From contig NZ_JADLQL010000002.1 in assembly GCF_015477805.1 (NCBI RefSeq), positions 682,001-746,000 of the forward strand: DNA of 64,000 nucleotides, written 5' to 3'. Below the pieces are notes generated by a model, which saw only the letters and a list, made by a program, of their open reading frames with translations, searched no databases and had not been told where the DNA came from. A program made the translations under genes and the position numbers. Of this stretch, positions 8,437 to 16,495 are shown piece by piece; the stretch's first letter is position 1; every line of letters begins with the position of its first letter. Source of the DNA: Nocardia flavorosea. Lineage in GTDB: Bacteria; Actinomycetota; Actinomycetes; Mycobacteriales; Mycobacteriaceae.

Positions 8437-9648
8437 GTGAAAACCAAACCGGTTCCGGTGCTCCGGCGCCCCGATCAGTCCGCGGGACTGTCCCGATCCC
8501 GCGGCGCCGGCTGGTCGCGGGCGCGGGATCTGGCGATACTCAGACGTGCGAGCGCGCGTGATCCCAAACGCTATCTGTGGATTCTGAGTACCGTCGCGCC
8601 CGGTTGCGCGCTGCTTCCGGCGCAACTGGTCGAGTTCACGGGGCTGGCGTTGTTCTGGTGGATCGGCCCGATCGTGGTGTTCGGGGTGATTCCGATCCTG
8701 GATATCGCGGTGGGCTGCGATGGCAGCAGCCCACGAGACGAGGACTACGCGGCCCTGTCCAACGATCGCTACTACCGCTGGTGCACATTTCTCTTCTTGC
8801 CGATCCAGTTCACCGGCCTGGTCATCGCGGGATATATGTGGTCGAGTCCTGAGCTACAGCTCGTCGACAAACTGGGGCTGACCGTCACGATGGGGCTCGT
8901 TTCCGGTATCGGGATCAATGCCGCCCACGAGCTCGGCCACCGGGCCGAACACCTCGAACGCCGGCTGGCGCAGATCGCCCTGGCACAGTCCGGATACGGT
9001 CACTTCTTCGTGGAGCACAACCGCGGCCACCACGTCCGGGTCGCCACCCCCGGCGATCCGGCAAGCTCCCGCTTCGGCGAGTCGTTGTGGGCGTTCATAC
9101 CGCGCAGCGTGGGTGGCGGTTTCCGTTCGGCGCTGATGTTGGAACGGGATCGTCTGTCCCGCAAGGGGAAAAGATGGTTGTGCCGCGACAATCAACTGCT
9201 TCGGGCATGGTCCATGAGCGTTGCGCTGTTCGGGGTGATGATTCTCGTGTTCGGACCCGGCATCATCCCGTTTCTGGTCCTGCAGGCCGTGATCGGCATC
9301 GGATTGCTCGAGACGGTGAACTATCTCGAACACTATGGATTGCTGCGGGCGCGCCGGCCCGACGGCCGATACGAACGATGCTCACCACGCCACAGCTGGA
9401 ACAGCGACCGCCTGGTGACCAACGTGTTCCTGCTCCACTTGCAACGGCACAGCGACCACCACGCCAACCCCGGCCGCCGCTATCAGACACTTCGCAGCTC
9501 GGCGGAGGCCCCGCAGCTGCCGTTCGGTTACGCCACCATGGTCCTGCTCGCCGCCGTCCCCCCGCTGTGGCGCAGGGTGATGGATCCCCGGGTCCTCGAC
9601 CACTACGGCGGCGACATCACGCTCGTCAACCGGAAACCGCGCAGCTGA
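8437..9648 (+). CDS. alkB: Alkane 1-monooxygenase (AlkB-type integral-membrane diiron hydroxylase)
   Basis: A 403-residue membrane protein with about six hydrophobic segments. It shows all AlkB histidine clusters: HELGH (164-168), HNRGHH (194-199) and LQRHSDHH (335-342), plus the family motif NYLEHYG (295-301). It would hydroxylate the terminal carbon of n-alkanes using electrons from rubredoxin. Unusually, no rubredoxin, rubredoxin reductase or TetR-type alk regulator follows, and no rubredoxin domain is fused at the C-terminus, which ends in KPRS. The GTG start is 4 bases after the lipase stop, with weak Shine-Dalgarno support, so translational coupling is likely. Confidence 0.9.
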   Translation: MKTKPVPVLRRPDQSAGLSRSRGAGWSRARDLAILRRASARDPKRYLWILSTVAPGCALLPAQLVEFTGLALFWWIGPIVVFGVIPILDIAVGCDGSSPRDEDYAALSNDRYYRWCTFLFLPIQFTGLVIAGYMWSSPELQLVDKLGLTVTMGLVSGIGINAAHELGHRAEHLERRLAQIALAQSGYGHFFVEHNRGHHVRVATPGDPASSRFGESLWAFIPRSVGGGFRSALMLERDRLSRKGKRWLCRDNQLLRAWSMSVALFGVMILVFGPGIIPFLVLQAVIGIGLLETVNYLEHYGLLRARRPDGRYERCSPRHSWNSDRLVTNVFLLHLQRHSDHHANPGRRYQTLRSSAEAPQLPFGYATMVLLAAVPPLWRRVMDPRVLDHYGGDITLVNRKPRS

Positions 9649-9722
9649 ACCGGACGGCTGTCGGTGTCCTGCTCGACCGGAGCCGCGCAGCCGATCCGGG
9701 CCGGCGGCCCCCGGTATCCCGG

Positions 9723-10199
9723 TCAGCTCGGCTTCGGGCGGCCTGCGCCGGATCCGGTAACCGGATTCGCCGGACGGCGGCGGGTGGCGGTGATGCTGTA
9801 GGTGAGGATCGAGGACAGCAGAATCACCAGGATCGGCGCGATCACGGGCGACCACGCCAGTTCGATGGGCAGCGCGGCAGCGGCGGCCGCGGCGCCGGTC
9901 CAGACGACGGCCCCGATCACCGAGGGCAGGGTTGTCGGTACCACCCCGCGCGGGGCCGTGACGGTAGCGATATTCAGCAGGTAGGTGGTGGCGACCAGGC
10001 CCGCGGAGGCGGCCGCGGTCAGCCCGGTGTCGGACAAACCCAGAACTCCGATCACCAGCAGCACGGCGCCGACGGCCGCGAGGCGCCACCACCAGCCCAC
10101 GATCACCAGGATGATCGCGGCGGGGGCCGCCCACGGCTGGATCAGCGCGACCAGCAGTACCAGCAGGGTTCCGGAGAGGTGGGCGAGGAATTTGGTCAT
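9723..10199 (-). CDS. Small integral-membrane protein, last gene of the MoxR/DUF58 operon
   Basis: A 158-residue hydrophobic protein with about four to five predicted transmembrane helices and a short basic tail. I do not recognise a named domain. The start ATG (10199) overlaps the DUF58 stop by 4 bases (ATGA), so it is almost certainly translated together with that gene. Its presence at the end of a MoxR-DUF58 cluster suggests a membrane partner of that AAA/VWA-like system. Confidence 0.7.
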   Translation of the reverse strand: MTKFLAHLSGTLLVLLVALIQPWAAPAAIILVIVGWWWRLAAVGAVLLVIGVLGLSDTGLTAAASAGLVATTYLLNIATVTAPRGVVPTTLPSVIGAVVWTGAAAAAAALPIELAWSPVIAPILVILLSSILTYSITATRRRPANPVTGSGAGRPKPS

Positions 10200-11470
10200 C
10201 GGCGTACCCGCATCATCCGCCGGTGCCGAGGCAGCAGGCGCATGGTCTGGTCGAGCCGGGTGTCGGCCGCCCAGCCGACGATATCGACCCCGACCGTGCT
10301 CATATCGCGGTACATCGACATCCGCTCGAGCTGCCACATCTTTTCCATGGTCGGGTCGAGTTCGCCGGTGAACGGGCTGCCGCGCAGCACATCCACCGCC
10401 ACCACCACGTGACCGCGTTTGCGCAGGTCGATCAGGGCAAGCGCGAATTGGGTGTCGAGCAGGGTGGAGAACGCGACGACGACCGCGCCGAGCGGGACCG
10501 CGGCCCACGGCGCGAGCGTGCCGGTGGTGGGGATGTGTTCGTCGCCGACATCGAGGACGGTGTCGACGATCCGGTAGAACTGGCGGCGGCCGATATCGGG
10601 ACGCAGCCAGCGCGGCGACCGGCCCAGGCACACCACGGCGGTGCGGTCGCCGGCCTGCAACGTGGACTGCACCACCTGCGCGGCGCCGCGCACGGATAGT
10701 TCGAGCGCGTCGGTGGCCGGGCCGGGTGCCTGCTGAGAAGTGTCCACCAGGACGACCACGTCGGCGGAACGGTTGGTCAGGCGTTCGGTCACATACAGCC
10801 GGCCGCGGCGAGCGCTCACCGGCCAGTTCACGATGCGGAGCTGGTCACCGGGGGCATAGGCGCGGATATCGGCGTATTCCACGCCGGGGCCGTGCCGGCG
10901 GGTCAGGTGTACACCGAGTCGTTCGGGCAGTTCGGTGCGCGGCAGAGGTATTCGCTGAGGGTCGGTGACCGGGTAGACGAAGATTTCACCGGCGGGCAAG
11001 GTGGCGGTGGCCAGGGCCATCCCGGCCGGGCTCAATGCTTTCACCCGCACCGAGACCGGGTAGCGGCCCCACCGCTGCGCCGAAACGGTCAACCGCAACC
11101 CGGCGGGCGCCGGCCCGGAATCCGACGATTCGTCGACGGTTACCGTCATCCCCTCGGTCACCACCGGTTTACAACGCAACAGCGCATGCCCCTGGTCGAC
11201 GAACGCGGCGATGCTGACCGTGACCTCCTCGCCCTCGAAACACCGCTGGGTGCCGCCGCCGTCCACCTGGATCCGGGTGCGCGAAACCTGCCACGGCGCA
11301 CTGGCCAGCACCCCGAGCATGGGCGCGGCGAACACCACCAGCTGCCAGCTGGCCGAGATCACCGCGCCGAACAGCGCTACCGCCGAGGCGATGGCGAGCA
11401 GATAGGTCAGCGGGGCGGGGCGCCAGCGCAGCCTCGCCTCCACGGTGGCGGTGGCATCGCGGTGTCTCAT
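10196..11470 (-). CDS. DUF58 (VWA-like) domain protein
   Basis: A 424-residue protein with two transmembrane segments near the N-terminus (about residues 20-60), a β-rich middle, and a C-terminal DUF58 region recognised by the YADIRAYAPGDQLRIVNWPVSARRGRL signature followed by a VVVLVDTSQ strand that resembles a degenerate VWA MIDAS. DUF58 proteins accompany MoxR AAA ATPases. The ATG at 11470 overlaps the moxR stop by 4 bases, which fixes the start. Confidence 0.85.
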   Translation of the reverse strand: MRHRDATATVEARLRWRPAPLTYLLAIASAVALFGAVISASWQLVVFAAPMLGVLASAPWQVSRTRIQVDGGGTQRCFEGEEVTVSIAAFVDQGHALLRCKPVVTEGMTVTVDESSDSGPAPAGLRLTVSAQRWGRYPVSVRVKALSPAGMALATATLPAGEIFVYPVTDPQRIPLPRTELPERLGVHLTRRHGPGVEYADIRAYAPGDQLRIVNWPVSARRGRLYVTERLTNRSADVVVLVDTSQQAPGPATDALELSVRGAAQVVQSTLQAGDRTAVVCLGRSPRWLRPDIGRRQFYRIVDTVLDVGDEHIPTTGTLAPWAAVPLGAVVVAFSTLLDTQFALALIDLRKRGHVVVAVDVLRGSPFTGELDPTMEKMWQLERMSMYRDMSTVGVDIVGWAADTRLDQTMRLLPRHRRMMRVRR

Positions 11471-12456
11471 GGCGTGGCGGCGCGCGGCACCGGGAGCCGG
11501 CGCAGGAGTTCGCCGATCACGTCCTCCCCGCGGATCCGGCGCACCCACATTTCCGGCCGCAGGGTGATGCGGTGCGCCATCGCGGGCACGGCGAGGGCTT
11601 TCACGTCTTCGGGGATGACGTAGTCGCGCCCGTTCAGCAGCGCCCGAGCCCGCGCCATCTGCACCAGATCCAGTTCCGATCGCGGACTGGCCCCGACCTC
11701 CACCTGTGCGTGGCCGCGGGTCGCCGAAGCCAGCGCCACCACATACCCCACGACATCCGGGTGCACGGAAACGAATTCGACCGCGTGCCGCATCTCCAGC
11801 AGGTCTTTGGCGTCCACCACCTGCTGTACCCGCGGCTGCACCGCACCACGTTCCAGGCGGCGCCGGATCATCTCGGTTTCGTCGAGTTCGGAGAGATACC
11901 CGATACGCAACTGGATGGCGAAACGGTCCAGCTGAGCCTCCGGCAACGGGTAGGTGCCCTCGTATTCGATGGGGTTGTCGGTGGCCAGCACGATGAACGG
12001 CTGCGGCAGCGGAAAGGTTTCGCCGTCGATGCTCACCTGTCCCTCGGCCATCGCCTCCAGCAGGGCCGCCTGTGTTTTCGGCGGCGTGCGGTTCACCTCG
12101 TCGGCGAGCAGCATATGGGTGAACACCGGGCCCCGGCGGAAGGTGAAACGGCCGGTGGACATGTCGTAGATGGTGGAGCCGAGCAGATCGGCGGGCAGCA
12201 GATCGGGGGTGAACTGCACCCGGGTGAAATCCAGGCCGAGCGCCGCCGCGAACGAGCGGGCGATCAATGTCTTGCCCAGGCCGGGCAGATCCTCGATGAG
12301 CACATGCCCGCCGGACAGGATCGCGATCATGATGAGCTGTAGCTCGTCGCGTTTACCGACCACGACCCGGGAGACCTCCCGGAGCACGGCCTCGGTGCGT
12401 TGGACAGTCGCGTCCAGGGGCATCGTCATGTGTTTACTCGCAATGCGTCGACCCAT
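11467..12456 (-). CDS. MoxR-family AAA+ ATPase
   Basis: About 329 residues. Walker A is PGLGKT (58-63), Walker B is in LLADEVNR, sensor 1 is the ATDNP segment, and an arginine finger region lies near LDRFAIQL. MoxR ATPases act as chaperones that mature or insert cofactors in VWA/DUF58 partner proteins; the partner here is the overlapping DUF58 gene. The first ATG (12456) is 1 base after the upstream stop; an internal ATG (12429) is possible because neither has a strong ribosome-binding site. Fourth cistron is DUF58, so this is gene three of five. Confidence 0.9.
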   Translation of the reverse strand: MGRRIASKHMTMPLDATVQRTEAVLREVSRVVVGKRDELQLIMIAILSGGHVLIEDLPGLGKTLIARSFAAALGLDFTRVQFTPDLLPADLLGSTIYDMSTGRFTFRRGPVFTHMLLADEVNRTPPKTQAALLEAMAEGQVSIDGETFPLPQPFIVLATDNPIEYEGTYPLPEAQLDRFAIQLRIGYLSELDETEMIRRRLERGAVQPRVQQVVDAKDLLEMRHAVEFVSVHPDVVGYVVALASATRGHAQVEVGASPRSELDLVQMARARALLNGRDYVIPEDVKALAVPAMAHRITLRPEMWVRRIRGEDVIGELLRRLPVPRAATP

Positions 12457-12457
12457 C

Positions 12458-12952
12458 TCACATTCTTTGCAGGCGGCTCAGGATCTCGTCCAGAGCCGCA
12501 CGACCCGGCGCGGGCGTGTTCTGGTCACGCAACGCCGAATCCGCCGGATCCACCCAGCGCCACAGGTCGGCGCCGAACAGATGGATACCGGCACTTTCCA
12601 GCGCCCGCCGGTTCTTGCTGACCCGCAAACCGGCGGACAGTTGGAACTCCTTGGCCAGCAGCGGGCGCAGATGCCGATCCCAGTCGGCGCGGTTCCCGTC
12701 GGCGCGGTCGACGAGCATTCCGGCGCGGGCATGCCAGTGGCGCAGCATTTCGGCGGGCCCGTTCTCCATCTCGTCGGCGAGTTCCTTCGCTTTCTGCTCC
12801 GGGCGCAGCAGTACCCAGACGAAGCAGCACAGCGCGATCGCCACCGGCACCCCTGCGGCCATCAGCATGAATTCCCGGGCCCGCAGATAAGCCGCGATTT
12901 CGACGACGGCGACGGCGAGGATGGCGGTCACCACTATCCAGGGCCGAGTCAT
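12458..12952 (-). CDS. Membrane-anchored protein of the MoxR operon, unknown function
   Basis: A 164-residue protein with two N-terminal hydrophobic helices (about 5-20 and 27-45) and a soluble, helical C-terminal domain containing RHWHARAG and LWRWVDP segments. No known catalytic motif is visible. ATG 12952 overlaps the preceding gene's stop (ATGA). The position equals that of the DUF4350-type gene in similar mycobacterial clusters, although this is shorter than I would expect for that family. Confidence 0.7.
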   Translation of the reverse strand: MTRPWIVVTAILAVAVVEIAAYLRAREFMLMAAGVPVAIALCCFVWVLLRPEQKAKELADEMENGPAEMLRHWHARAGMLVDRADGNRADWDRHLRPLLAKEFQLSAGLRVSKNRRALESAGIHLFGADLWRWVDPADSALRDQNTPAPGRAALDEILSRLQRM

Positions 12953-14052
12953 GGGGCCACCGTCCCGCCGGACAGGTATGCCGGCTGTCCGGGCGATTCC
13001 GGATCGGCGGCATCGGGTATCGGCGTGCCCTGAAGATCGGAGAGCACCACACGCAACAACTGTTCGGCGCGCATCCGCTGCCACTCCAGCATGGCGTGCG
13101 GGCTGAACCGGGCTTCTTCGAACAGCGCGACCAGTTCGCGGGCGGAGGCGTCGTGCAGGGCACCGTGCTCGAAGGCCCGGGCCAGCACCTCCATGGGCGT
13201 ATCGGAGGCCAGCGGCGCGGCGGCGCGGGCGTGGACGAGACCGCGTTCCATCGCCAGATAGCAGGCGATGATCGCGGTGCGCGGGTCCTGGCCGGGGGCG
13301 TTCATCGCGGCCAGACCCATCTCGGCGGCTTTGACCAGGGACAGGGTTTCTTCCCGCAACTGTTCGCCGGTGATGCCCGCGGCCTCTTCGGATTCGGGTG
13401 TGCGTTCCCGGCGCTGGGTGTTCACCGTGACCACGACCAGTCCGGTCACCGCCACGGCCACCAGGGTCGCGGCGGCGGCGCTGGCCAAGATCAGCCCGGT
13501 GCCGGTGAGCACCGGCTCGTCCTCTTCCATACCGGGCGGCACAGCAGGCGGGGCGGGTTGTTCGGACCGTTGCTCCGGCGCCGTCGGAACCGCCTCGCCG
13601 GGACGCTGGAACCCGATGAAATAGACGGCGAAAACGATAGACGCCAGTACTCCGGCGACGGCCAGCACGAACAGCACGATCACCCCGGCCCGACCCAGCC
13701 GCCAGGTCTGTTCGGATTCGTCGGCGTCCAGATCGGGCATGGCCAGCGGCAGCCGGTGCTGGCTGGCGATGACCCCGGCCAGCAGCACCACGATCGATAC
13801 GGTGAGCAGAACGGGCATGAGGACGACGGACAGCACGGCGGGGGCGCCGTCGGCACCTTCCGCCGGATTTTCCGGCATCCCCGGAATATGGCCGCGCAGC
13901 GCGACGACAGCGCAGAACAGCAGCGCGAACACCGCCACAATGCGCGCGATCAGCGCCCGCGACCCGGCCAAAACTTCGACTCCACCATGTTTACTGCCAA
14001 GAACTGCCACATATTTACATGCCGGACGGCCGGTCCGGGAGAGAATCGACAA
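12949..14052 (-). CDS. DUF4129-type membrane protein, first gene of the MoxR operon
   Basis: Up to 367 residues with four hydrophobic helices (about 32-52, 73-97, 122-147 and 185-210), a Pro/Glu-rich loop between helices 3 and 4, and a C-terminal soluble domain with the DUF4129 features ACYLAMERGL and ARELVALFEEARFSPH. The exact start is uncertain: the longest frame opens with TTG at 14052, and GTG 14010 is another option; neither has a good ribosome-binding site. It leads a chain of five genes with 4-base overlaps or 1-base gaps, which must form one operon. Confidence 0.75.
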   Translation of the reverse strand: MSILSRTGRPACKYVAVLGSKHGGVEVLAGSRALIARIVAVFALLFCAVVALRGHIPGMPENPAEGADGAPAVLSVVLMPVLLTVSIVVLLAGVIASQHRLPLAMPDLDADESEQTWRLGRAGVIVLFVLAVAGVLASIVFAVYFIGFQRPGEAVPTAPEQRSEQPAPPAVPPGMEEDEPVLTGTGLILASAAAATLVAVAVTGLVVVTVNTQRRERTPESEEAAGITGEQLREETLSLVKAAEMGLAAMNAPGQDPRTAIIACYLAMERGLVHARAAAPLASDTPMEVLARAFEHGALHDASARELVALFEEARFSPHAMLEWQRMRAEQLLRVVLSDLQGTPIPDAADPESPGQPAYLSGGTVAP

Positions 14053-14235
14053 TAGGAAATGACGAGTTTTGCACCGTTACCAGATCCTCGCCGGCAAACC
14101 CACTGACGATTGAGTGATCGACAGTTATATCTTGTTCCCCGCTGTGAAAACTCACAAGCGACCGGGCCCAGAGCTGCCGCGCCGGTCACCTGCTCTGGGG
14201 CGACCCGGCCCACTCAGCCTCTCCAGGAAGAACCA

Positions 14236-14796
14236 GTGACACCGCATTCCCTCGAGTTCTACATGCACGTGATCGCGTCCGGAACCGTCCTCGGCGCCAA
14301 ACCGACGGACACCCCCGACCAGGTCACCGCGATCCTGGGCTCCGACTACGCCGAGAATTCCCTCGACGGCCGAAGCATGTGGCGCGACTACGGAATGGTC
14401 GAGTTCTTCTGGTTCCGGGAATCACGCGACAGCCCGTGGAAGGGCCAGCACTTCACCCTGCAAGTTCATCGGCTTTCCTACGGCGGCAGCACGGTCAACC
14501 GGGTGATTCTCGACCGGTACGGCCGCTTCGACCGCCGCCTTCGCTTCGACAAACTGGCGCGGCTGCTGGCCAAGCGCGGCGTGCACACGGAGGACATCCC
14601 ACATCCCGGCAATCCGGCCCACACCCTGCACTGGCAACCTGGTTCTCAGGTCTCCGTCATGGTGTGCCGGTCTCCTGGGGAGGGAAAGCGTCGTCGCGGC
14701 GGTGCACATATCGGTGACGTGTCTACCGTCTCATCGTCGACGAGTGCCGAGCAGGTGGCCTGGTTCCGGTCGCGCTACGGCGGTCACAACATTTAG
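14236..14796 (+). CDS. Hypothetical protein, unrecognised family
   Basis: A 186-residue soluble, aromatic-rich protein. The GTG start at 14236 is fixed by AGGAAG 5 bases upstream; the longer frame (from 14110) is not supported. The middle region has MWRDYGMVEFFWF and a GKRRRGGAH basic stretch; the C-terminus ends with VAWFRSRYGGH. The pattern of a short Tyr/Trp-rich protein with a 'VTAILG' opening recalls immunity proteins of polymorphic toxin systems, but no toxin gene lies beside it, so this is only a guess. It is a single gene flanked by oppositely oriented operons. Confidence 0.65.
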   Translation: MTPHSLEFYMHVIASGTVLGAKPTDTPDQVTAILGSDYAENSLDGRSMWRDYGMVEFFWFRESRDSPWKGQHFTLQVHRLSYGGSTVNRVILDRYGRFDRRLRFDKLARLLAKRGVHTEDIPHPGNPAHTLHWQPGSQVSVMVCRSPGEGKRRRGGAHIGDVSTVSSSTSAEQVAWFRSRYGGHNI

Positions 14797-14815
14797 CCCA
14801 TCCGATGTCTCGGGT

Positions 14816-14875
14816 TCAGGGTCCGAGCCGACGCCTGATCGGTCCGCCGCCGCCTGGCGCCTGCTCAGACCCTGA
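14816..14875. terminator. Inverted repeat between convergent genes
   Basis: Arms TCAGGGTC (14816-14823) and GACCCTGA (14868-14875) enclose a 44-base GC-rich loop that can fold further. It lies between the convergent hypothetical gene and ltp2 and could terminate both. Confidence 0.4.
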
Positions 14876-14882
14876 CAACTGC

Positions 14883-16070
14883 TCAGGCGTCGGCGCTGAG
14901 CACCAATCCCGAAGTCGGCACCCCGGTACCCGCGGTGACCAGTACGTTCTCCACATTCTCGACCTGGTTCACCGAAGTTCCGCGCAATTGCCGGACCCCT
15001 TCGGCGATACCGTTCATCCCGTGGATATACGCTTCACCCAATTGTCCGCCGTGGGTGTTGACGGGAAGTTTTCCACCGATTTCGATCGCGCCGTCGGCAA
15101 TGAAATCCTTCGCCTCGCCGCGCCCGCAGAATCCCAGTTCCTCCAATTGCATGAGCACAAAAGGAGTGAAGTGGTCGTACAGAATTGCGGTCTGGATATC
15201 GCCGGGGCGTAAACCGCTCTGTTCCCACAACTGGTCGCCGACGAGTCCCATTTCCGGAAGCCCGGTGAGCGCGTCGCGGTAGTAGCTGGTCATCACGTAC
15301 TGGTCGGCTCCGCTGCCCTGGGCGGCGGCGGTGATCACGGCGGCCGGGTTGGGCAGATCGCGGGCCCGTTCCACACTGGTCACCACGATCGCGACCCCGC
15401 CGTCGGATTCCTGGCAGCAGTCCAGCAGATGCAGCGGTTCGGCGATCCAGCGCGATTTCTGGTGGTCTTCGAGAGTGATCGGCTTGTTGTAGAAGAAGGC
15501 GTTCGGGTTGACCGCGGCGTGTTTACGGTCCGCGACGGCGACCCGCCCGAAATCGGCGCTGGTCGCGCCGTAGACGTGCATATAGCGGCGCGCCACCATC
15601 GCGACCTGCGCGGCGGGCGTACCCAGGCCGTGCGGATACGACCAGCCGGCATCGATCCCAGAGGAGGTCGGCGCAGCGGCCAGCGAGGTGGAGAACTGCC
15701 CGAACCGCGATACCGACCGTTCGTTGAACGCCCGGTATGCCACCACCACATCCGCGACACCGGTGGCCACCGCCATCGCCGCCTGCTGCACGGTGGCGCA
15801 GGCCGCGCCACCGCCGTAGCCGATATGGCTGAAGAACTTCAGTTGTGGAATACCCGTGGCCCGCGCGACCGCGACCTGCAGGTTCGTATCCATGGTGAAG
15901 GTGGTCAGGCCGTCGACGTCGGCGGGGGTGAGTCCGGCGTCGGCGAGCGCGGCGGTGACCGCCTCCGCGGCCAGCCGCAGTTCGCTGCGGCCGGATTCCT
16001 TGGAGAAATCGGTGGCGCCGATTCCCGCGATGGCGGCCCGGCCGGACAGTGGGTGATCCGAGTTGCTCAT
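14883..16070 (-). CDS. ltp2: Ltp2, steroid side-chain retro-aldolase (thiolase-like lipid-transfer protein)
   Basis: A 395-residue thiolase-superfamily protein. In the igr operon Ltp2 pairs with the DUF35 domain of ChsH2 to cleave the 17-hydroxy C22 steroid-CoA, releasing propionyl-CoA and the 17-keto steroid. Typical features are AIAGIGATDFSKESGRSELRLA at the N-terminus, GGGAACATVQQA in place of a classical thiolase active site, and the C-terminal THGGQLGEAYIHGMNG segment. The start at 16070 overlaps the chsH1 stop by 4 bases. It is the last gene of the operon, in the order seen in M. tuberculosis (Rv3540c). Confidence 0.92.
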   Translation of the reverse strand: MSNSDHPLSGRAAIAGIGATDFSKESGRSELRLAAEAVTAALADAGLTPADVDGLTTFTMDTNLQVAVARATGIPQLKFFSHIGYGGGAACATVQQAAMAVATGVADVVVAYRAFNERSVSRFGQFSTSLAAAPTSSGIDAGWSYPHGLGTPAAQVAMVARRYMHVYGATSADFGRVAVADRKHAAVNPNAFFYNKPITLEDHQKSRWIAEPLHLLDCCQESDGGVAIVVTSVERARDLPNPAAVITAAAQGSGADQYVMTSYYRDALTGLPEMGLVGDQLWEQSGLRPGDIQTAILYDHFTPFVLMQLEELGFCGRGEAKDFIADGAIEIGGKLPVNTHGGQLGEAYIHGMNGIAEGVRQLRGTSVNQVENVENVLVTAGTGVPTSGLVLSADA

Positions 16071-16495
16071 TGGGTACCTCCGCCGCAGCGCGCGATATCG
16101 ATGACGGCCTTCGCGACGATGTGATCGCCGAGACTGTCCTTGCCGATCACTTCGAGGCTCACCTCGGAACCTTCGATGGCCGTCACCTTGCCGGTGAGGG
16201 TGAGGGTGTCGTAGGCATACAGCGGCACGCCGAGGCGCAGCGATATGGATTTCACCACCGTGCTCGGGCCCGCCCAGTCGGTGACGAACCGCTGGACCAG
16301 GCCGGTATCGGTGAGGATATTGACGAAAATATCCTTGGAGCCGCGCTCGATCGCCTTGTCCCGGTCGTGGTGCACATCCTGGAAGTCGCGGGTGGCCAGG
16401 GCGGTGCTGATCACGAAGGTCGGGTCGGCGTGGATCGACAGTTCGGGCAGTTGGGTACCCACCGCGACCGTCGCCGGATCGAATGTTGTCGTCAC
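16067..16495 (-). CDS. chsH1: ChsH1, MaoC-type subunit of the steroid enoyl-CoA hydratase
   Basis: A 142-residue single hot-dog protein. ChsH1 forms an α2β2 hydratase with ChsH2 and adds water to the C17-C20 enoyl-CoA formed by ChsE1-ChsE2. The segment TRDFQDVHHDRDKA (36-48) keeps the Asp and His expected of the catalytic subunit, whereas the ChsH2 partner lacks the His. Both ends overlap neighbours by 4 bases (chsH2 upstream, ltp2 downstream), indicating coupled translation of partners that act together. Confidence 0.92.
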   Translation of the reverse strand: MTTTFDPATVAVGTQLPELSIHADPTFVISTALATRDFQDVHHDRDKAIERGSKDIFVNILTDTGLVQRFVTDWAGPSTVVKSISLRLGVPLYAYDTLTLTGKVTAIEGSEVSLEVIGKDSLGDHIVAKAVIDIARCGGGTQ

